Below are positions 8,590 to 17,731 of a stretch of DNA of 64,000 nucleotides, one piece after another. Made by a program: the position numbers and the translations under genes. Numbering within the stretch: the stretch's first letter is position 1; each line of letters begins with the position of its first letter. The notes under the pieces were generated by a model. It was given only the letters and a program-made list of their open reading frames with translations. It was not told the DNA's origin and searched no databases. This DNA is from Arthrobacter sp. AFG20 (GTDB lineage: Bacteria; Actinomycetota; Actinomycetes; Actinomycetales; Micrococcaceae). The stretch lies in assembly GCF_002892795.1 (NCBI RefSeq), contig NZ_PJMC01000006.1:1-64000 (forward strand). Direction: 5' to 3'.

Positions 8590-9519
8590 ATGAATATACC
8601 GAAAGCAGGCTTCGTGGGCCTGGGCCTGATGGGGGCGCCGATGGCGGCGAACTTGGTACGGAAGGGCTGGGCGGTTACGGCGTGGAACCGGTCGCCTGGC
8701 GCGGTGCAGGATTTCCGTCAGCTCGGCGGCTCCGCTGCAGACACCGTGGACCAGCTCAGGGACGAGCCGGTGATCGTCTTCATGCTGCCGGACCTCGCCT
8801 ACATTGAGGACGCGGCCGACGGACTGCTCGCGAGCTGGCAGTCATCACCGCCGGCGGCCGGCACCGCCGTGGTGGTCATGAGCAGCGTTTCCCCCACCGC
8901 GGTCAAGGCTTTCGGGCACCGGGTCCAGGAAGCCAGTTCAGGCCATGCCGTGGTGCTGGACGCGCCGGTCAGCGGCGGGACGAAGGGTGCGATCGATGGC
9001 ACGCTGGCCATTATGGCCGGCGCGGACCACGACGCTGACTTCCGGCGCCTGCTTCCGCTTTTCGAAGCCATGGGGACCACCGTCCGGCTCCTGGGGCCGC
9101 TCGGTGCCGGATCGCTGGCCAAGGCGTGCAATCAGCTGGTGGTCGGAACGACGACGGCGGCACTCGCCGAAGCGGCCGAGCTCGCCGAACGGTCGGGCGT
9201 CGATGTCACGGCCCTTTATGAGGTCCTGTCCGGCGGCCTCGCCGGCAGCCGCGTCCTGGACCAGGTGGGCCCGCGGATGGCCCGGAAGGACTACACCCCC
9301 ACGGGCCCGGCAAAGTTCATGCACAAGGACCTGTCCTTCGTCGTGGAGTCGGCCGACGCCGCCGGGGCCGCGGTGCCGATGGCACGGGCCGGCGTCGAAC
9401 TTTATGCCGAACTGAAACGGCAGGGCCTGGGGGACCAGGACCTGGCGGTGGTGCGGCACACCATTTCAAACCTCAGCAGGACGGGCGCCGTGAGCGCCGC
9501 AGAAGGGACTTTTTCATGA
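8590..9519 (+). CDS. NAD(P)-dependent beta-hydroxyacid dehydrogenase
   Basis: Member of the 3-hydroxyacid dehydrogenase family (GlxR, tartronate semialdehyde reductase, 3-hydroxyisobutyrate dehydrogenase), 309 residues. The Rossmann motif is GFVGLGLMGAPMAANL at residues 7-22, the substrate motif DAPVSGGTKGA is mid-protein, and the catalytic lysine lies in GSLAKACNQLVVG. The C-terminal helical domain is complete. A GTGAGG at 8573-8578 is the likely ribosome site. The stop overlaps the ATG of the next gene (ATGA), so it is co-translated with the gluconate 5-dehydrogenase. The exact substrate cannot be read from sequence; a C4-C6 hydroxyacid related to sugar-acid breakdown fits. Confidence 0.88.
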   Translation: MNIPKAGFVGLGLMGAPMAANLVRKGWAVTAWNRSPGAVQDFRQLGGSAADTVDQLRDEPVIVFMLPDLAYIEDAADGLLASWQSSPPAAGTAVVVMSSVSPTAVKAFGHRVQEASSGHAVVLDAPVSGGTKGAIDGTLAIMAGADHDADFRRLLPLFEAMGTTVRLLGPLGAGSLAKACNQLVVGTTTAALAEAAELAERSGVDVTALYEVLSGGLAGSRVLDQVGPRMARKDYTPTGPAKFMHKDLSFVVESADAAGAAVPMARAGVELYAELKRQGLGDQDLAVVRHTISNLSRTGAVSAAEGTFS

Positions 9520-10286
9520 CTTCGCTTTTTGATTTGACCGGGCGGGTTGCGTTGGTGACGGGTTCGAGCCGGGGGATTGGTCATGCGTTGGCTCGGGCGT
9601 TGGCCGATGCGGGTGCGACGGTGGTGTTGAACGGGGTGAATGCTGAGCGGTTGAAGGCTGCTGAGGTGGTGATGGCGGCTGAGTACGCGCCGGGCCGGGT
9701 GCACAGTGTGGCCTTTGATGTTACGGATGACGCGGCGGCCGCGGCGGGTGTGGCGTGGGTTGAGGAGCAGGTGGGGCCGTTGGAGATCCTGGTGAATAAC
9801 GCCGGGATCCAGCACCGGGTGCCGATGCTGGAGCTGGACGTGGCGGACTGGGAGCGGGTGATCTCCACGGATCTGACCAGTGCGTTCCTGGTGGGCCGGG
9901 CGGCGGCCCGGCACATGATTCCGCGGGGTCGCGGGAAGATCATTAACATCTGTTCGGTGCAGACGGACCTGGCCCGGCCCACGATCGCCCCGTATGTGGC
10001 GGCGAAGGGCGGTTTGCGGAACCTGACCCGGGCGATGACCGCGGAATGGGCGGGGGCCGGGCTGCAGATCAACGGGATCGCGCCGGGGTACATCCATACC
10101 GAGATGACGCAGAACCTGGTGGATGATGAGCAGTTCAACGCCTGGATCCTGGGCCGGACCCCGGCGGCGCGGTGGGGCACGGTGCAGGATCTGGCCGGCC
10201 CGGCTGTGTGGCTGGCCTCGTCCGGGTCTGATTTTGTGAACGGGCAAACGATCTTTATCGACGGCGGAATGACGGTGGTGGTCTGA
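9516..10286 (+). CDS. idnO: Gluconate 5-dehydrogenase-like SDR
   Basis: Short-chain dehydrogenase, 256 residues, closest in pattern to gluconate 5-dehydrogenase, which interconverts 5-keto-D-gluconate and D-gluconate. The cofactor motif TGSSRGIG is at residues 16-23, NNAGIQHR follows, and the active site has Ser in INICSVQ and the YVAAK tyrosine-lysine pair. The C-terminus FIDGGMTVVV is typical. It overlaps both neighbours (ATGA with the upstream gene, one-base overlap downstream), so the operon is tightly coupled. Codon choice is odd: Leu is often TTG and many codons end in G or T, unlike C-ending genes such as gnd nearby. This may be a transfer trace. Confidence 0.88.
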   Translation: MTSLFDLTGRVALVTGSSRGIGHALARALADAGATVVLNGVNAERLKAAEVVMAAEYAPGRVHSVAFDVTDDAAAAAGVAWVEEQVGPLEILVNNAGIQHRVPMLELDVADWERVISTDLTSAFLVGRAAARHMIPRGRGKIINICSVQTDLARPTIAPYVAAKGGLRNLTRAMTAEWAGAGLQINGIAPGYIHTEMTQNLVDDEQFNAWILGRTPAARWGTVQDLAGPAVWLASSGSDFVNGQTIFIDGGMTVVV

Positions 10287-11380
10287 TGACACAGACAGAA
10301 ACTTCAACAACGACAGCAGCAGCAACGGAATTGCCGGTGTCCGGTCCGGCGGTGGTCGCGCACGGCAAGGGGGACCTGCGGGTCGATGAGGTCCCGCTGC
10401 CGGCCCCGGCCCCGGATGAGGCCGTGATCGAGGTGCTGTACGGGGGGATTTGCGGGTCGGACCTGCATTACTGGCTGCACGGCGCGGCGGGCGAGTCGAT
10501 CCTGAAGGCGCCCCTGGTGCTGGGCCATGAGATTTCCGGCCGGGTGGTCAGGGCCGCGACGGACGGGACCGGCCCGGCCGCCGGGACCCCGGTGGCGGTG
10601 CACCCGGCCACCCCGGGGCCGGGCACGGGCCCGGACGCGCCGCGGTACCCGGCGGAACGGCCGAACCTGTCCCCGGGCTGCACGTACCTGGGCTCCGCGG
10701 CGAGGTATCCGCACACGGACGGGGCGTTCAGCCGGTACGTGAACCTGCCGGTCCGGATGCTCCGGCCCCTGCCGGAAAGCCTGGACCTGCGCACCGCGGC
10801 GTTGATTGAACCGGCGTCGGTGGCCTGGCATGCGGTGTCCAGGGCCGGGGACGTGGCCGGCAAAACCGTGCTCGTCATCGGGTCCGGCCCGATCGGGGCT
10901 TTGACGGTCGCGGTCCTTAAACGCGCCGGCGCGGCCCGGATCGTCGCGGTGGACATGCACGCCAAACCGTTGGAGATCGCTGCGGCGGTGGGCGCGGACG
11001 AGGTCCTGAACGCCGCCGACGGGGAGGCGATCGCCAAGGTGCAGGCCGACGTCGTGATTGAATCCTCCGGGAACCACCACGGCCTGGCCTCCGCGATCCA
11101 GGGCGCGGCCCGCGGCGGGACCGTGGTCATGGTCGGGCTGCTGCCCACCGGGCCCCAGCCGGTCCTGATCTCCCTGGCCATCACCCGGGAACTGGACCTG
11201 CGCGGCTCGTTCCGGTTCAACGACGAAATCGACGAGGTCATCACCGCCCTCGCCGACGGCACCCTGACCATCGAACCCGTCATCACCCACGACTACCCCG
11301 TCACCGACGCCCTCGCAGCCTTCGACATCGCCCGCAACTCCGCCCAATCCGGCAAAGTCCTCCTCAACTTCGCCGGCTGA
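10286..11380 (+). CDS. idnD: L-idonate 5-dehydrogenase-like medium-chain dehydrogenase
   Basis: Zinc-type alcohol dehydrogenase, 364 residues, probably oxidising L-idonate to 5-ketogluconate, the substrate of the preceding enzyme. The catalytic zinc motif YGGICGSDLHYW and VLGHEISG are present, as is GAFSRYVNLP; the cofactor motif is GSGPIGALTVAVLKRAG. The structural-zinc loop is odd. Where IdnD and sorbitol dehydrogenase relatives have four Cys, the segment HPATPGPGTGPDAPRYP to SPGCTYLGSA keeps only one Cys. Structural zinc is therefore probably absent. It ends six bases before the convergent GntR gene. Confidence 0.85.
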   Translation: MTQTETSTTTAAATELPVSGPAVVAHGKGDLRVDEVPLPAPAPDEAVIEVLYGGICGSDLHYWLHGAAGESILKAPLVLGHEISGRVVRAATDGTGPAAGTPVAVHPATPGPGTGPDAPRYPAERPNLSPGCTYLGSAARYPHTDGAFSRYVNLPVRMLRPLPESLDLRTAALIEPASVAWHAVSRAGDVAGKTVLVIGSGPIGALTVAVLKRAGAARIVAVDMHAKPLEIAAAVGADEVLNAADGEAIAKVQADVVIESSGNHHGLASAIQGAARGGTVVMVGLLPTGPQPVLISLAITRELDLRGSFRFNDEIDEVITALADGTLTIEPVITHDYPVTDALAAFDIARNSAQSGKVLLNFAG

Positions 11381-11386
11381 ACAGAG

Positions 11387-12127
11387 CTAGGCGGACTGCG
11401 TCCGCCGCTGCAGTGGAACGAAAACCCTCGGCTGCTCCACCCAGACGGGCTCCATTTCCGAGATGGTGCGGCGCATGATCCTGCTCGACGCCTCGCGGGC
11501 CTCCGCCGCGTGGCCCGCAAAGATGGCTTCGGCCACATCGAGGTGCCACTGCAGCGTGAGGTCCCGGGGCCGGTCGGGCATGAGGCCGTGCACGGTGCGG
11601 CCGGTCAGGGTTTCGGCCACTTGGCCCACGAGGTTGGCAAACATCTCGTTGCCGGAACCGCTGAGCAGCAGGGAGTGGAACTGGATGTCCAGTTCCAGGA
11701 AGCGCGGCACGTCGCCGGCCTGGCCGGCGTCGCGCATGGCCAGGGCCACATCGAGCAGTTCCTGCCGCAGGTCCTGCGGTGCGTTGGCCGCTGCGAGTTC
11801 GGCGGCCACGGGCTCGACGGCGGAGCGCAGCTCCGCGAGGGACCGCAGCTGGGCGCCGCGCCCTTCCCCGGCCAGGCGCCAGCGGATCACGAGCGGATCG
11901 AACGGGTTCCAGCGGTGCGCGGGCAGGACCTTGATGCCCACGCGTTTGGTGGTCTCCACCAGGCCAAGCGACTGCAGCACGCGGACAGCTTCCCGGATCA
12001 CAGACCGGGACACCTGCAGTTCGTCCTCCAACTGCTCCGCCAGCATCACATGCCCTGGCGGGAGGCTGCCGTCGACGATTCTGGTACCCAGGTGCTCGAC
12101 GGCACGGTGGTGGAGGCTGGTTGACAT
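11387..12127 (-). CDS. GntR family regulator with FCD domain
   Basis: Transcription factor of 246 residues. The N-terminal winged helix includes VEHLGTRIVDGSLPPG and the recognition helix SRSVIREAVRVLQSLGL; the all-helical FCD ligand domain (about 85-230) has LRSAVEPVAAELAA and FHSLLLSGSGNEMF with metal/acid-binding His residues. I start at ATG 12127 rather than 12139 because TATGCT (12135-12140, minus) is exactly seven bases upstream, a leaderless promoter. It lies between idnD and gnd. Regulation of gluconate/idonate genes is a fair inference, as FCD proteins often sense sugar acids. Confidence 0.9.
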   Translation of the reverse strand: MSTSLHHRAVEHLGTRIVDGSLPPGHVMLAEQLEDELQVSRSVIREAVRVLQSLGLVETTKRVGIKVLPAHRWNPFDPLVIRWRLAGEGRGAQLRSLAELRSAVEPVAAELAAANAPQDLRQELLDVALAMRDAGQAGDVPRFLELDIQFHSLLLSGSGNEMFANLVGQVAETLTGRTVHGLMPDRPRDLTLQWHLDVAEAIFAGHAAEAREASSRIMRRTISEMEPVWVEQPRVFVPLQRRTQSA

Positions 12128-12134
12128 AGTGGTA

Positions 12135-12140
12135 AGCATA
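12135..12140 (-). promoter_or_regulatory. Leaderless -10 box of the GntR gene
   Basis: TATGCT on the minus strand, then seven bases, then ATG at 12127. It decides the start codon. Confidence 0.55.
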
Positions 12141-12366
12141 ATCCGGGCCGGGGGGCTTTGTTGCCGCAGCCGGGGGACTCTGGACGCCGCCGGAGAGGCA
12201 CGTCATAGACTCTTTATGGCGCGGCTGGCGTCCAAGGAGTGGTCACGCGCTTTCGTCCTCGTCCCCGAATATATATGCTTTATTCACAGCCACTTTTCTA
12301 AAACGTGTTCCGCAGCACCGCGGGACGCAATGCACACATGTTGCACACACTGAATTGGAGTTTTTG

Positions 12367-13803
12367 ATGTCAGCACACATCGGTGTCACCGGCCTCGCGG
12401 TGATGGGCGCCAACCTCGCCCGCAACCTGGCCCGCAACGGCTTCACTGTTGCCTTGCACAACCGCTCGGTGGAAAAGACCGACGCCCTCCTCGAAAAGCA
12501 CGGCACGGACGGCGACTTCGTGCGCACCGAAACGCTGCAGGAGCTGGTGGACTCCCTGGAGAAGCCGCGCCGCGTGCTCATCATGGTCAAGGCCGGCAAG
12601 CCGGTTGACGCCGTCATCGACCAGCTCGTTCCGCTGCTGGAACCGGGCGACATCGTGATCGACGCCGGCAACTCGCACTACGAAGACACCCGCCGCCGGG
12701 AATCCGCGCTGGCCGAGAAAGACCTGCACTTCGTGGGCGTAGGCGTCTCCGGCGGTGAGGAAGGCGCCCTCAACGGCCCGTCCATCATGCCCGGCGGCTC
12801 TAAGGAGTCCTACGACGCCCTCGGCCCGCTGCTGGAGAAGATCTCCGCCAAGGTTGACGGCCAGCCGTGCTGCGCCTGGATCGGCACCGACGGCGCCGGC
12901 CACTTCGTCAAGATGGTCCACAACGGCATCGAATACGCCGACATGCAGGTCATCGGCGAAGCCTTCGACCTCCTGCGCTCCGGCGCCGGCATCGAGCCCG
13001 CCGAACAGTCCAAGATCTTCGCCGACTGGAACAAGGGCGAGCTTGCCTCCTTCCTGATCGAAATCTCGGCCGAGGTCCTCGGCCACGTGGACGCCAAGAC
13101 CGGCAAGCCGTTCGTTGACGTCGTCGTGGACGCCGCCGGCCAGAAGGGCACCGGCCGCTGGACGGTCATCTCCGCGCTCGAACTGGGCTCCCCGGTTTCA
13201 GGCATCGCCGAGTCTGTTTTCGCCCGCGCCCTGTCCTCCCAGGCGGAGCAGCGCAAACTCGGCCAGGAGCTGCTGGCCGGCGAGGAAATCGCCGTCGAAA
13301 TCCCCGAAAACTTCGTCGAGGACGTCCGCCAGGCGCTGTACGCCTCCAAGCTGGTCTCCTACGCCCAGGGCCTGGACATGCTGACCTCCTCCGCCAAGGA
13401 ATACGGCTGGGACCTCAAGCTGGACGAGATCGCCTCGCTGTGGCGCGGCGGCTGCATCATCCGTGCAGAGCTGCTCAAGGAAATCACCAAGGCCTACGCC
13501 GCGGAGCAGAAGCCGGCCAACCTGCTGTTCGCCCCGGCCTTCACCAAGGCCATCGCCGAAGCACTCCCGGCCTGGCGCCGCGTAGTTGCCACCGCCGTGC
13601 AGCTCGGCATCCCGGTTCCGGTTTTCTCCTCCTCGCTGGCCTACTACGACGGCCTGCGCCGCAAGCGCCTCGCCGCCGCGGTCATCCAGGGCCAGCGCGA
13701 CCTCTTCGGTGCGCACACCTACGGCCGCGTTGACGCCGAGGGCACGTTCCACACGCTGTGGGGCGAGGACAAGTCCGAGGTCGAGGCAGTGGACACCCAC
13801 TAG
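12367..13803 (+). CDS. gnd: 6-phosphogluconate dehydrogenase (decarboxylating)
   Basis: Oxidises 6-phosphogluconate to ribulose 5-phosphate and CO2, making NADPH in the oxidative pentose phosphate pathway. The 478-residue product is the long type. GVTGLAVMGANLARNLARNG binds the cofactor, VGVGVSGGEEGA holds catalytic residues, and HFVKMVHNGIEY contains the catalytic lysine. The C-terminal helical and dimer domains are complete (FSSSLAYYDGLRRKRL). ATG 12367 is preceded by TTGGAG; an in-frame TTG at 12355 is less likely. Its place beside idonate/gluconate dehydrogenases makes it the outlet of that route. The 227-base gap upstream (12140-12366) has no clear gene. Confidence 0.97.
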   Translation: MSAHIGVTGLAVMGANLARNLARNGFTVALHNRSVEKTDALLEKHGTDGDFVRTETLQELVDSLEKPRRVLIMVKAGKPVDAVIDQLVPLLEPGDIVIDAGNSHYEDTRRRESALAEKDLHFVGVGVSGGEEGALNGPSIMPGGSKESYDALGPLLEKISAKVDGQPCCAWIGTDGAGHFVKMVHNGIEYADMQVIGEAFDLLRSGAGIEPAEQSKIFADWNKGELASFLIEISAEVLGHVDAKTGKPFVDVVVDAAGQKGTGRWTVISALELGSPVSGIAESVFARALSSQAEQRKLGQELLAGEEIAVEIPENFVEDVRQALYASKLVSYAQGLDMLTSSAKEYGWDLKLDEIASLWRGGCIIRAELLKEITKAYAAEQKPANLLFAPAFTKAIAEALPAWRRVVATAVQLGIPVPVFSSSLAYYDGLRRKRLAAAVIQGQRDLFGAHTYGRVDAEGTFHTLWGEDKSEVEAVDTH

Positions 13804-13825
13804 CCACACCCGCGGTGAAACGCAG

Positions 13826-13868
13826 GAACGGCCGGCCCTCCCGGATACTCTGGGAGGGCCGGCCGTTC
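13826..13868. terminator. Strong hairpin after gnd
   Basis: A perfect 17-bp stem: GAACGGCCGGCCCTCCC (13826-13842) with its reverse complement (13852-13868), loop of nine bases. There is no T-run, as is common in this GC range. Confidence 0.8.
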
Positions 13869-13941
13869 GTGCGTCCGGCTCCAACCGTTCTTGACGACGA
13901 CGCCGATCCGCCCCTAGGCGATGTACCCCGAGGAGTGCCGG

Positions 13942-14473
13942 GTGTCCCAGCCCGTAGCGATTGTCACCGGAGCCTCCACCGGTATCGGCTTCGAGTCGGC
14001 GAAGCTCCTCAGCGCCAGCGGATTCACCGTCTACGCCGGTGCGAGGCAAGTTCTATGAACCGCTCGGCACCTGGTACCACGCCACCAAGTTCGCCGTGGA
14101 AGGCCTCAGCGATGCGCTGCGGCTGGAGCTGAAGCCGCACGGGATCAGCGTGTCCATCATCGAGCCCGCCAGCACCGTTACCGAGTGGGGCCGTATTGCG
14201 GCCGAGGGGTTGCTGGCTAGCTCAGCCGGCGGGCCGTACCCGGCCCAGGCCAGGGAGATGGCCGCCGTGCTCGCGTCCACGGGGAGGCCGACGACGTCCA
14301 CTCAGCCCGACGTCGTCGCCGGAGCCGTGCTGCAGGCAGCCACCGCCGCCCGTCCCCGGACCCGCTACCCGGTGGGCAGGGGTGCCGCGGCCATCACGGC
14401 ACTGCGGCGGCTGCTGCCAGACCGGGCGTACGACCTTGCGGTGACAGCGGTGCTGAAACGCATCGCCCGCTGA
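13942..14473 (+). pseudogene. Short-chain dehydrogenase, broken by internal deletion and frameshift
   Basis: Reading from GTG 13942 gives a clean SDR N-terminus, VAIVTGASTGIGFESAKLL to TVYAGAR, then stops at 14056-14058. From about 14045 another frame gives the SDR C-terminal half beginning GKFYEPLGTWYHATKFAVEG, with the YxxxK active-site pair, and runs to 14473. In intact relatives these segments are separated by roughly 100 residues containing the NNAG motif and catalytic Ser. That part is missing here, and the junction near 14043-14047 also shifts frame. The gene is therefore dead or makes only fragments. It carries no visible insertion element. Confidence 0.85.
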
Positions 14474-14520
14474 GGTGGCCGGCCGCTAAGCTCCATGGCA
14501 CAGCCGCCCCAACGCACGGG

Positions 14521-15105
14521 TCAGATCCGGTATTCGATGTAATACTCGGCGGGGTCCACGGCGGGCTTGGTTTCCCGCAGGGCGTCGCGGTGCCGCCAGC
14601 TCGCGGGGATGCCGGTGACTATGGACTCGGGCGGGGCGTCCTTGACCACGACGGCGTTCGCCCCCACGGCGCTGTCGTTGCCGATGGTGATCGGCCCCAG
14701 GACTTTGGCCCCGGCGCCGATGGTCACTCGATCCCCGATGGTGGGGTGCCGCTTGACTTTGGCGAGGGAACGGCCGCCGAGAGTGACGCCATGGTAGATC
14801 ATGACGTCCTCTCCGATCTCGGCCGTTTCGCCAATGACCACGCCCATGCCGTGGTCAATGAAAAAGCGGCGTCCGATCGTGGCACCCGGATGGATCTCGA
14901 TGCCCGTCAGGAAGCGTGTCAGCTGCGAAATGAGCCGGGCGGGGAACCGCGTAGACGGGTCCTGCCACAGCTTGTGCGTCAGCCGGTGCGCCCAGATGGC
15001 ATGAAGCCCGGAGTACGCGAAAAAGTTCTCGAAAGAACCTCGAGCCGCCGGGTCGTGTGACCGGGCGGCGTCGAGGTCTTCCTTAAGTCTTGCGAAGAAA
15101 CCCAC
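14521..15105 (-). CDS. cysE: Serine O-acetyltransferase
   Basis: Acetylates L-serine with acetyl-CoA to O-acetylserine, the first step of cysteine synthesis. It is 194 residues, the short EpsC/CysE form without the extended N-terminal domain. The left-handed beta-helix carries hexapeptide repeats, with [16 protein letters not shown] and the active-site GVTLGG segment. The start is a GTG at 15105. It lies 41 bases after cysK on the same strand, so the two steps of cysteine synthesis form a cysK-cysE operon. The C-terminal tail ends YIEYRI; an Ile end is typical for docking into CysK. Confidence 0.93.
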   Translation of the reverse strand: MGFFARLKEDLDAARSHDPAARGSFENFFAYSGLHAIWAHRLTHKLWQDPSTRFPARLISQLTRFLTGIEIHPGATIGRRFFIDHGMGVVIGETAEIGEDVMIYHGVTLGGRSLAKVKRHPTIGDRVTIGAGAKVLGPITIGNDSAVGANAVVVKDAPPESIVTGIPASWRHRDALRETKPAVDPAEYYIEYRI

Positions 15106-15146
15106 AAAGATCTTTCTACAGGAAACGGAAAGCAGCTGGCTAAGGC

Positions 15147-16082
15147 CTAGCCGCGGATGTCGTCATAGAGCACGGTAGAGATGTAACGCTCACCAAAGTC
15201 ACAGACGACCGCCACGATCAGCTTGCCGGCGTTTTCCGGGCGCTTGGCCAGTTCGAGGGCGCCCCACACGATGGCGCCGGAGGAGATGCCGCCCAGGATG
15301 CCTTCCTTGATGCCGAGCTCGCGGGCTACGGCCACGGAGTCCTCCAGGGTGGCGTCGAGGACCTCGTCGTAGACGCTGGTGTCCAGGAGTTCCGGGATGA
15401 AGTTGGCGCCAAGGCCCTGGATTTTGTGCGGGCCGGGGGCGCCGCCGTTCAAAATGGCGGAGTCCTTGGGTTCAACGGCCACGATCTGCACGCCCGGCTT
15501 GCGCTCCTTCAGGACCTGCCCGACGCCGGTGATGGTCCCGCCGGTGCCGATGCCGGAGACAAAGATGTCCACCTTGCCGTCCGTGTCAGCCCAGATTTCC
15601 TCGGCCGTGGTTTCACGATGGATCTGCGGGTTGGCCTCATTGGCGAACTGCTGGGCCCAGATGGAATTCTCCGTGTTGGCAACGATCTCCTGGGCCTTCT
15701 CCACGGCGCCGCGCATGCCTTCGGAACCCGGGGTCAGCACGATCTCGGCGCCGAAGGCACGGAGCATCACACGGCGCTCGGTGGACATGGTCTCCGGCAT
15801 GGTCAGGATGACCTTGTAGCCGCGGGCTGCACCCACCATGGCCAGGGCGATTCCGGTGTTGCCGGAGGTGCCTTCGACGATGGTTCCGCCGGGCTTCAGC
15901 GCGCCGGACTTCTCAGCGGCGTCGATGATGGCGACGCCGATACGGTCCTTGACGCTGTTGGCCGGGTTGTAGAACTCAAGCTTGACCGCAACGGTGGCGT
16001 CCAGGCCTTCCGTCAGGCGGTTGAGCCTGACCAGCGGGGTGCCGCCCACCAGCTGTGTTACATCGTCGTAGATCCGTGCCAT
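15147..16082 (-). CDS. cysK: Cysteine synthase (O-acetylserine sulfhydrylase)
   Basis: PLP enzyme making cysteine from O-acetylserine and sulfide, 311 residues. The PLP lysine sits in [11 protein letters not shown], the substrate loop is [13 protein letters not shown], and the phosphate-binding [10 protein letters not shown] is present; the C-terminal [11 protein letters not shown] matches CysK rather than cystathionine beta-synthase. It is the first gene of the cysK-cysE pair. The 67 bases to msrA upstream (16083-16149) hold its promoter; no obvious ribosome site was seen directly ahead of the ATG. Confidence 0.95.
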   Translation of the reverse strand: MARIYDDVTQLVGGTPLVRLNRLTEGLDATVAVKLEFYNPANSVKDRIGVAIIDAAEKSGALKPGGTIVEGTSGNTGIALAMVGAARGYKVILTMPETMSTERRVMLRAFGAEIVLTPGSEGMRGAVEKAQEIVANTENSIWAQQFANEANPQIHRETTAEEIWADTDGKVDIFVSGIGTGGTITGVGQVLKERKPGVQIVAVEPKDSAILNGGAPGPHKIQGLGANFIPELLDTSVYDEVLDATLEDSVAVARELGIKEGILGGISSGAIVWGALELAKRPENAGKLIVAVVCDFGERYISTVLYDDIRG

Positions 16083-16149
16083 GTGTACTTGCGCCTATCT
16101 CTCAGGAGGGAATACTTTGGTCAGCCTAACGAGGGGGTCAGCGCCACTG

Positions 16150-16674
16150 CTACGCATTAAGCCATGCAGAGTAATATTTCCGGGCCTTGGCCAGCTTCGG
16201 GTTAATAATGACCTGGCAATACCCCTGCTCAGGGAACTTGGCGTAGTAGTCCTGGTGAATGTTCTCCGCCGGATAGAACTCAGGGAGCCGGCTGACCTCG
16301 GTCACAATCGGCCGGGACCATAGCGCCTGGTTCCGTTCGATCGCCTCCTCGAAGAGGATCTTCTCTTCGGTGGTCTCGTAGAACATCGACGAGCGGTACT
16401 GCGTGCCGACGTCGTACCCCTGCCGGTTGAGGGTGGTGGGGTCGTGCAGGGCGAAGAACATGTCCAGGATGACCCCGGCCGGGATGACGTCCTCATCGAA
16501 TGTCACGGCAACCACCTCCGCGTGCCCCGTGGTGCCGGAGCAGACGGAGTAGTAATCCGGATGGCGTTCATGGCCGCCGGTGTACCCCGAAACCACCGAC
16601 GTGACGCCCTTCGTTTTCTGGTAGACGGCGTCCAGGCACCAGAAGCAGCCCCCGCCAAGCACAAAAGTTTTCAT
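16150..16674 (-). CDS. msrA: Peptide methionine-S-sulfoxide reductase MsrA
   Basis: Repairs the S epimer of methionine sulfoxide in proteins. The 174-residue product begins MKTFVLGGGCFWCLDAVYQ, with the catalytic GCFWC motif at residues 9-13, and has the family segments SGYTGG, GHAEVVAVTFDE and HDPTTLNRQGYDVGTQYRS. The last visible Cys is in EQGYCQVII. The Gly-rich C-terminal resolving Cys tail of some MsrA types is absent. AGAGGAC precedes the ATG. It reads in the same direction as cysK-cysE, a sulfur and redox grouping. Confidence 0.95.
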   Translation of the reverse strand: MKTFVLGGGCFWCLDAVYQKTKGVTSVVSGYTGGHERHPDYYSVCSGTTGHAEVVAVTFDEDVIPAGVILDMFFALHDPTTLNRQGYDVGTQYRSSMFYETTEEKILFEEAIERNQALWSRPIVTEVSRLPEFYPAENIHQDYYAKFPEQGYCQVIINPKLAKARKYYSAWLNA

Positions 16675-16756
16675 GTCCTCTTTAATGGTTCGCGGGCGCC
16701 AATGATTCCCCAGCCAACCCTAGGGTCATATACCGGGCAGAGGCCAGAGCCGACTG

Positions 16757-16762
16757 TAGGGT
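16757..16762 (+). promoter_or_regulatory. Leaderless -10 box of the NIF3 gene
   Basis: TAGGGT, then AAAAAT, then the ATG at 16769. No ribosome site is present. Confidence 0.55.
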
Positions 16763-16768
16763 AAAAAT

Positions 16769-17677
16769 ATGAGTATGGAACCTGTGAACAGTGACGTTGC
16801 AGCGGAACCGGAAGACGCTCCCGACGCCGCGGAATCACCCGCCGCTGCCACCCTGGGGCAGCTCATGCTGGCCGTGGAGGAACTCTGGCCGGAGTCGCTG
16901 GCAGAGTCATGGGACGAGGTGGGCCTCGTGGCCGGCCATCCGTCCGCTGAAGTCACGCGCGTCATGTTCGCCGTGGATCCCACCATCGAGGTCATCGACG
17001 AGGCCATCGAATGGGGCGCGGAGTTGCTCATCACCCATCACCCGCTGCTCCTCAGGGGCGTCACCTCGGTTGCTGCCAACACCCCCAAAGGCCGGGCCGT
17101 CCACCGCCTGATCGAATCCGGAACGGCACTGCTGACGGTCCACACCAACGGGGACTCAGCAGTGGGCGGCGTTTCCGACGTCCTGGCCGACGCCCTGGGC
17201 CTTGAAAACGTGTCGCCGCTGACCCCCGCAGCGGACGGCCTTCCGGAGGAAGGCATAGGGCGGGTCGGGGACTTGAGCGAGTCCATGACCCTGGGCGATT
17301 TCGCCGCGCGGGTTTTCGGCATCCTCCCGGCGGTGGCCGGCGGGGTGCGCGTGTCCGGGGACAAGGACGGGCTGGTGCAGCGGGTCGCGGTGTGCGGCGG
17401 GGCCGGGGATTCCCTCTTTGCCGAGGTCCGGGCCAGCAATGCAGACCTGTACGTCACCGCCGACCTGCGCCATCACCCGGCCTCGGAAGCCAGGGAGGCT
17501 GCTGTCAATGACCGCCCGTACCTCATCGACGTCTCGCACTTCGCCAGCGAATGGCTGTGGCTCCCCGCCGCGGCCGAAGCGCTGGGCAACGTCCTCGCGG
17601 ACCAGGGCCTCGACGTCGAAATCAAGGTCAGCACCACCAACAGCGATCCCTGGGACTTCATACTGACTCCCGGCTAA
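16769..17677 (+). CDS. Nif3-like dinuclear metal centre protein
   Basis: Member of the NIF3/YbgI family, 302 residues, toroidal hexamers with a two-metal site; related GTP cyclohydrolase-like activity has been proposed for the family, but the role is unsettled. Metal-binding His residues are visible in LLITHHPLLLRG and LLTVHTNGDSA, and in the C-terminal half DVSHFASEW. An acidic, Ala-rich N-terminal stretch of about 25 residues precedes the core. The leaderless promoter supports ATG 16769. It is followed after 180 bases by the coiled-coil zinc-ribbon-like protein, a neighbour it often has in actinobacteria. Confidence 0.9.
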   Translation: MSMEPVNSDVAAEPEDAPDAAESPAAATLGQLMLAVEELWPESLAESWDEVGLVAGHPSAEVTRVMFAVDPTIEVIDEAIEWGAELLITHHPLLLRGVTSVAANTPKGRAVHRLIESGTALLTVHTNGDSAVGGVSDVLADALGLENVSPLTPAADGLPEEGIGRVGDLSESMTLGDFAARVFGILPAVAGGVRVSGDKDGLVQRVAVCGGAGDSLFAEVRASNADLYVTADLRHHPASEAREAAVNDRPYLIDVSHFASEWLWLPAAAEALGNVLADQGLDVEIKVSTTNSDPWDFILTPG

Positions 17678-17731
17678 GCCTGGCGCGCGAAGTCCATCGC
17701 AGGGCCCACGCCGGCGAGGGGCCCGCACCGA

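Noticed and set aside
12216..12353. Possible 45-codon leader ORF before gnd (MARLASKEWSR...)
   Set aside because: A TAGACT box lies only four bases before its ATG and there is no ribosome site or coupling with gnd; evidence too weak.
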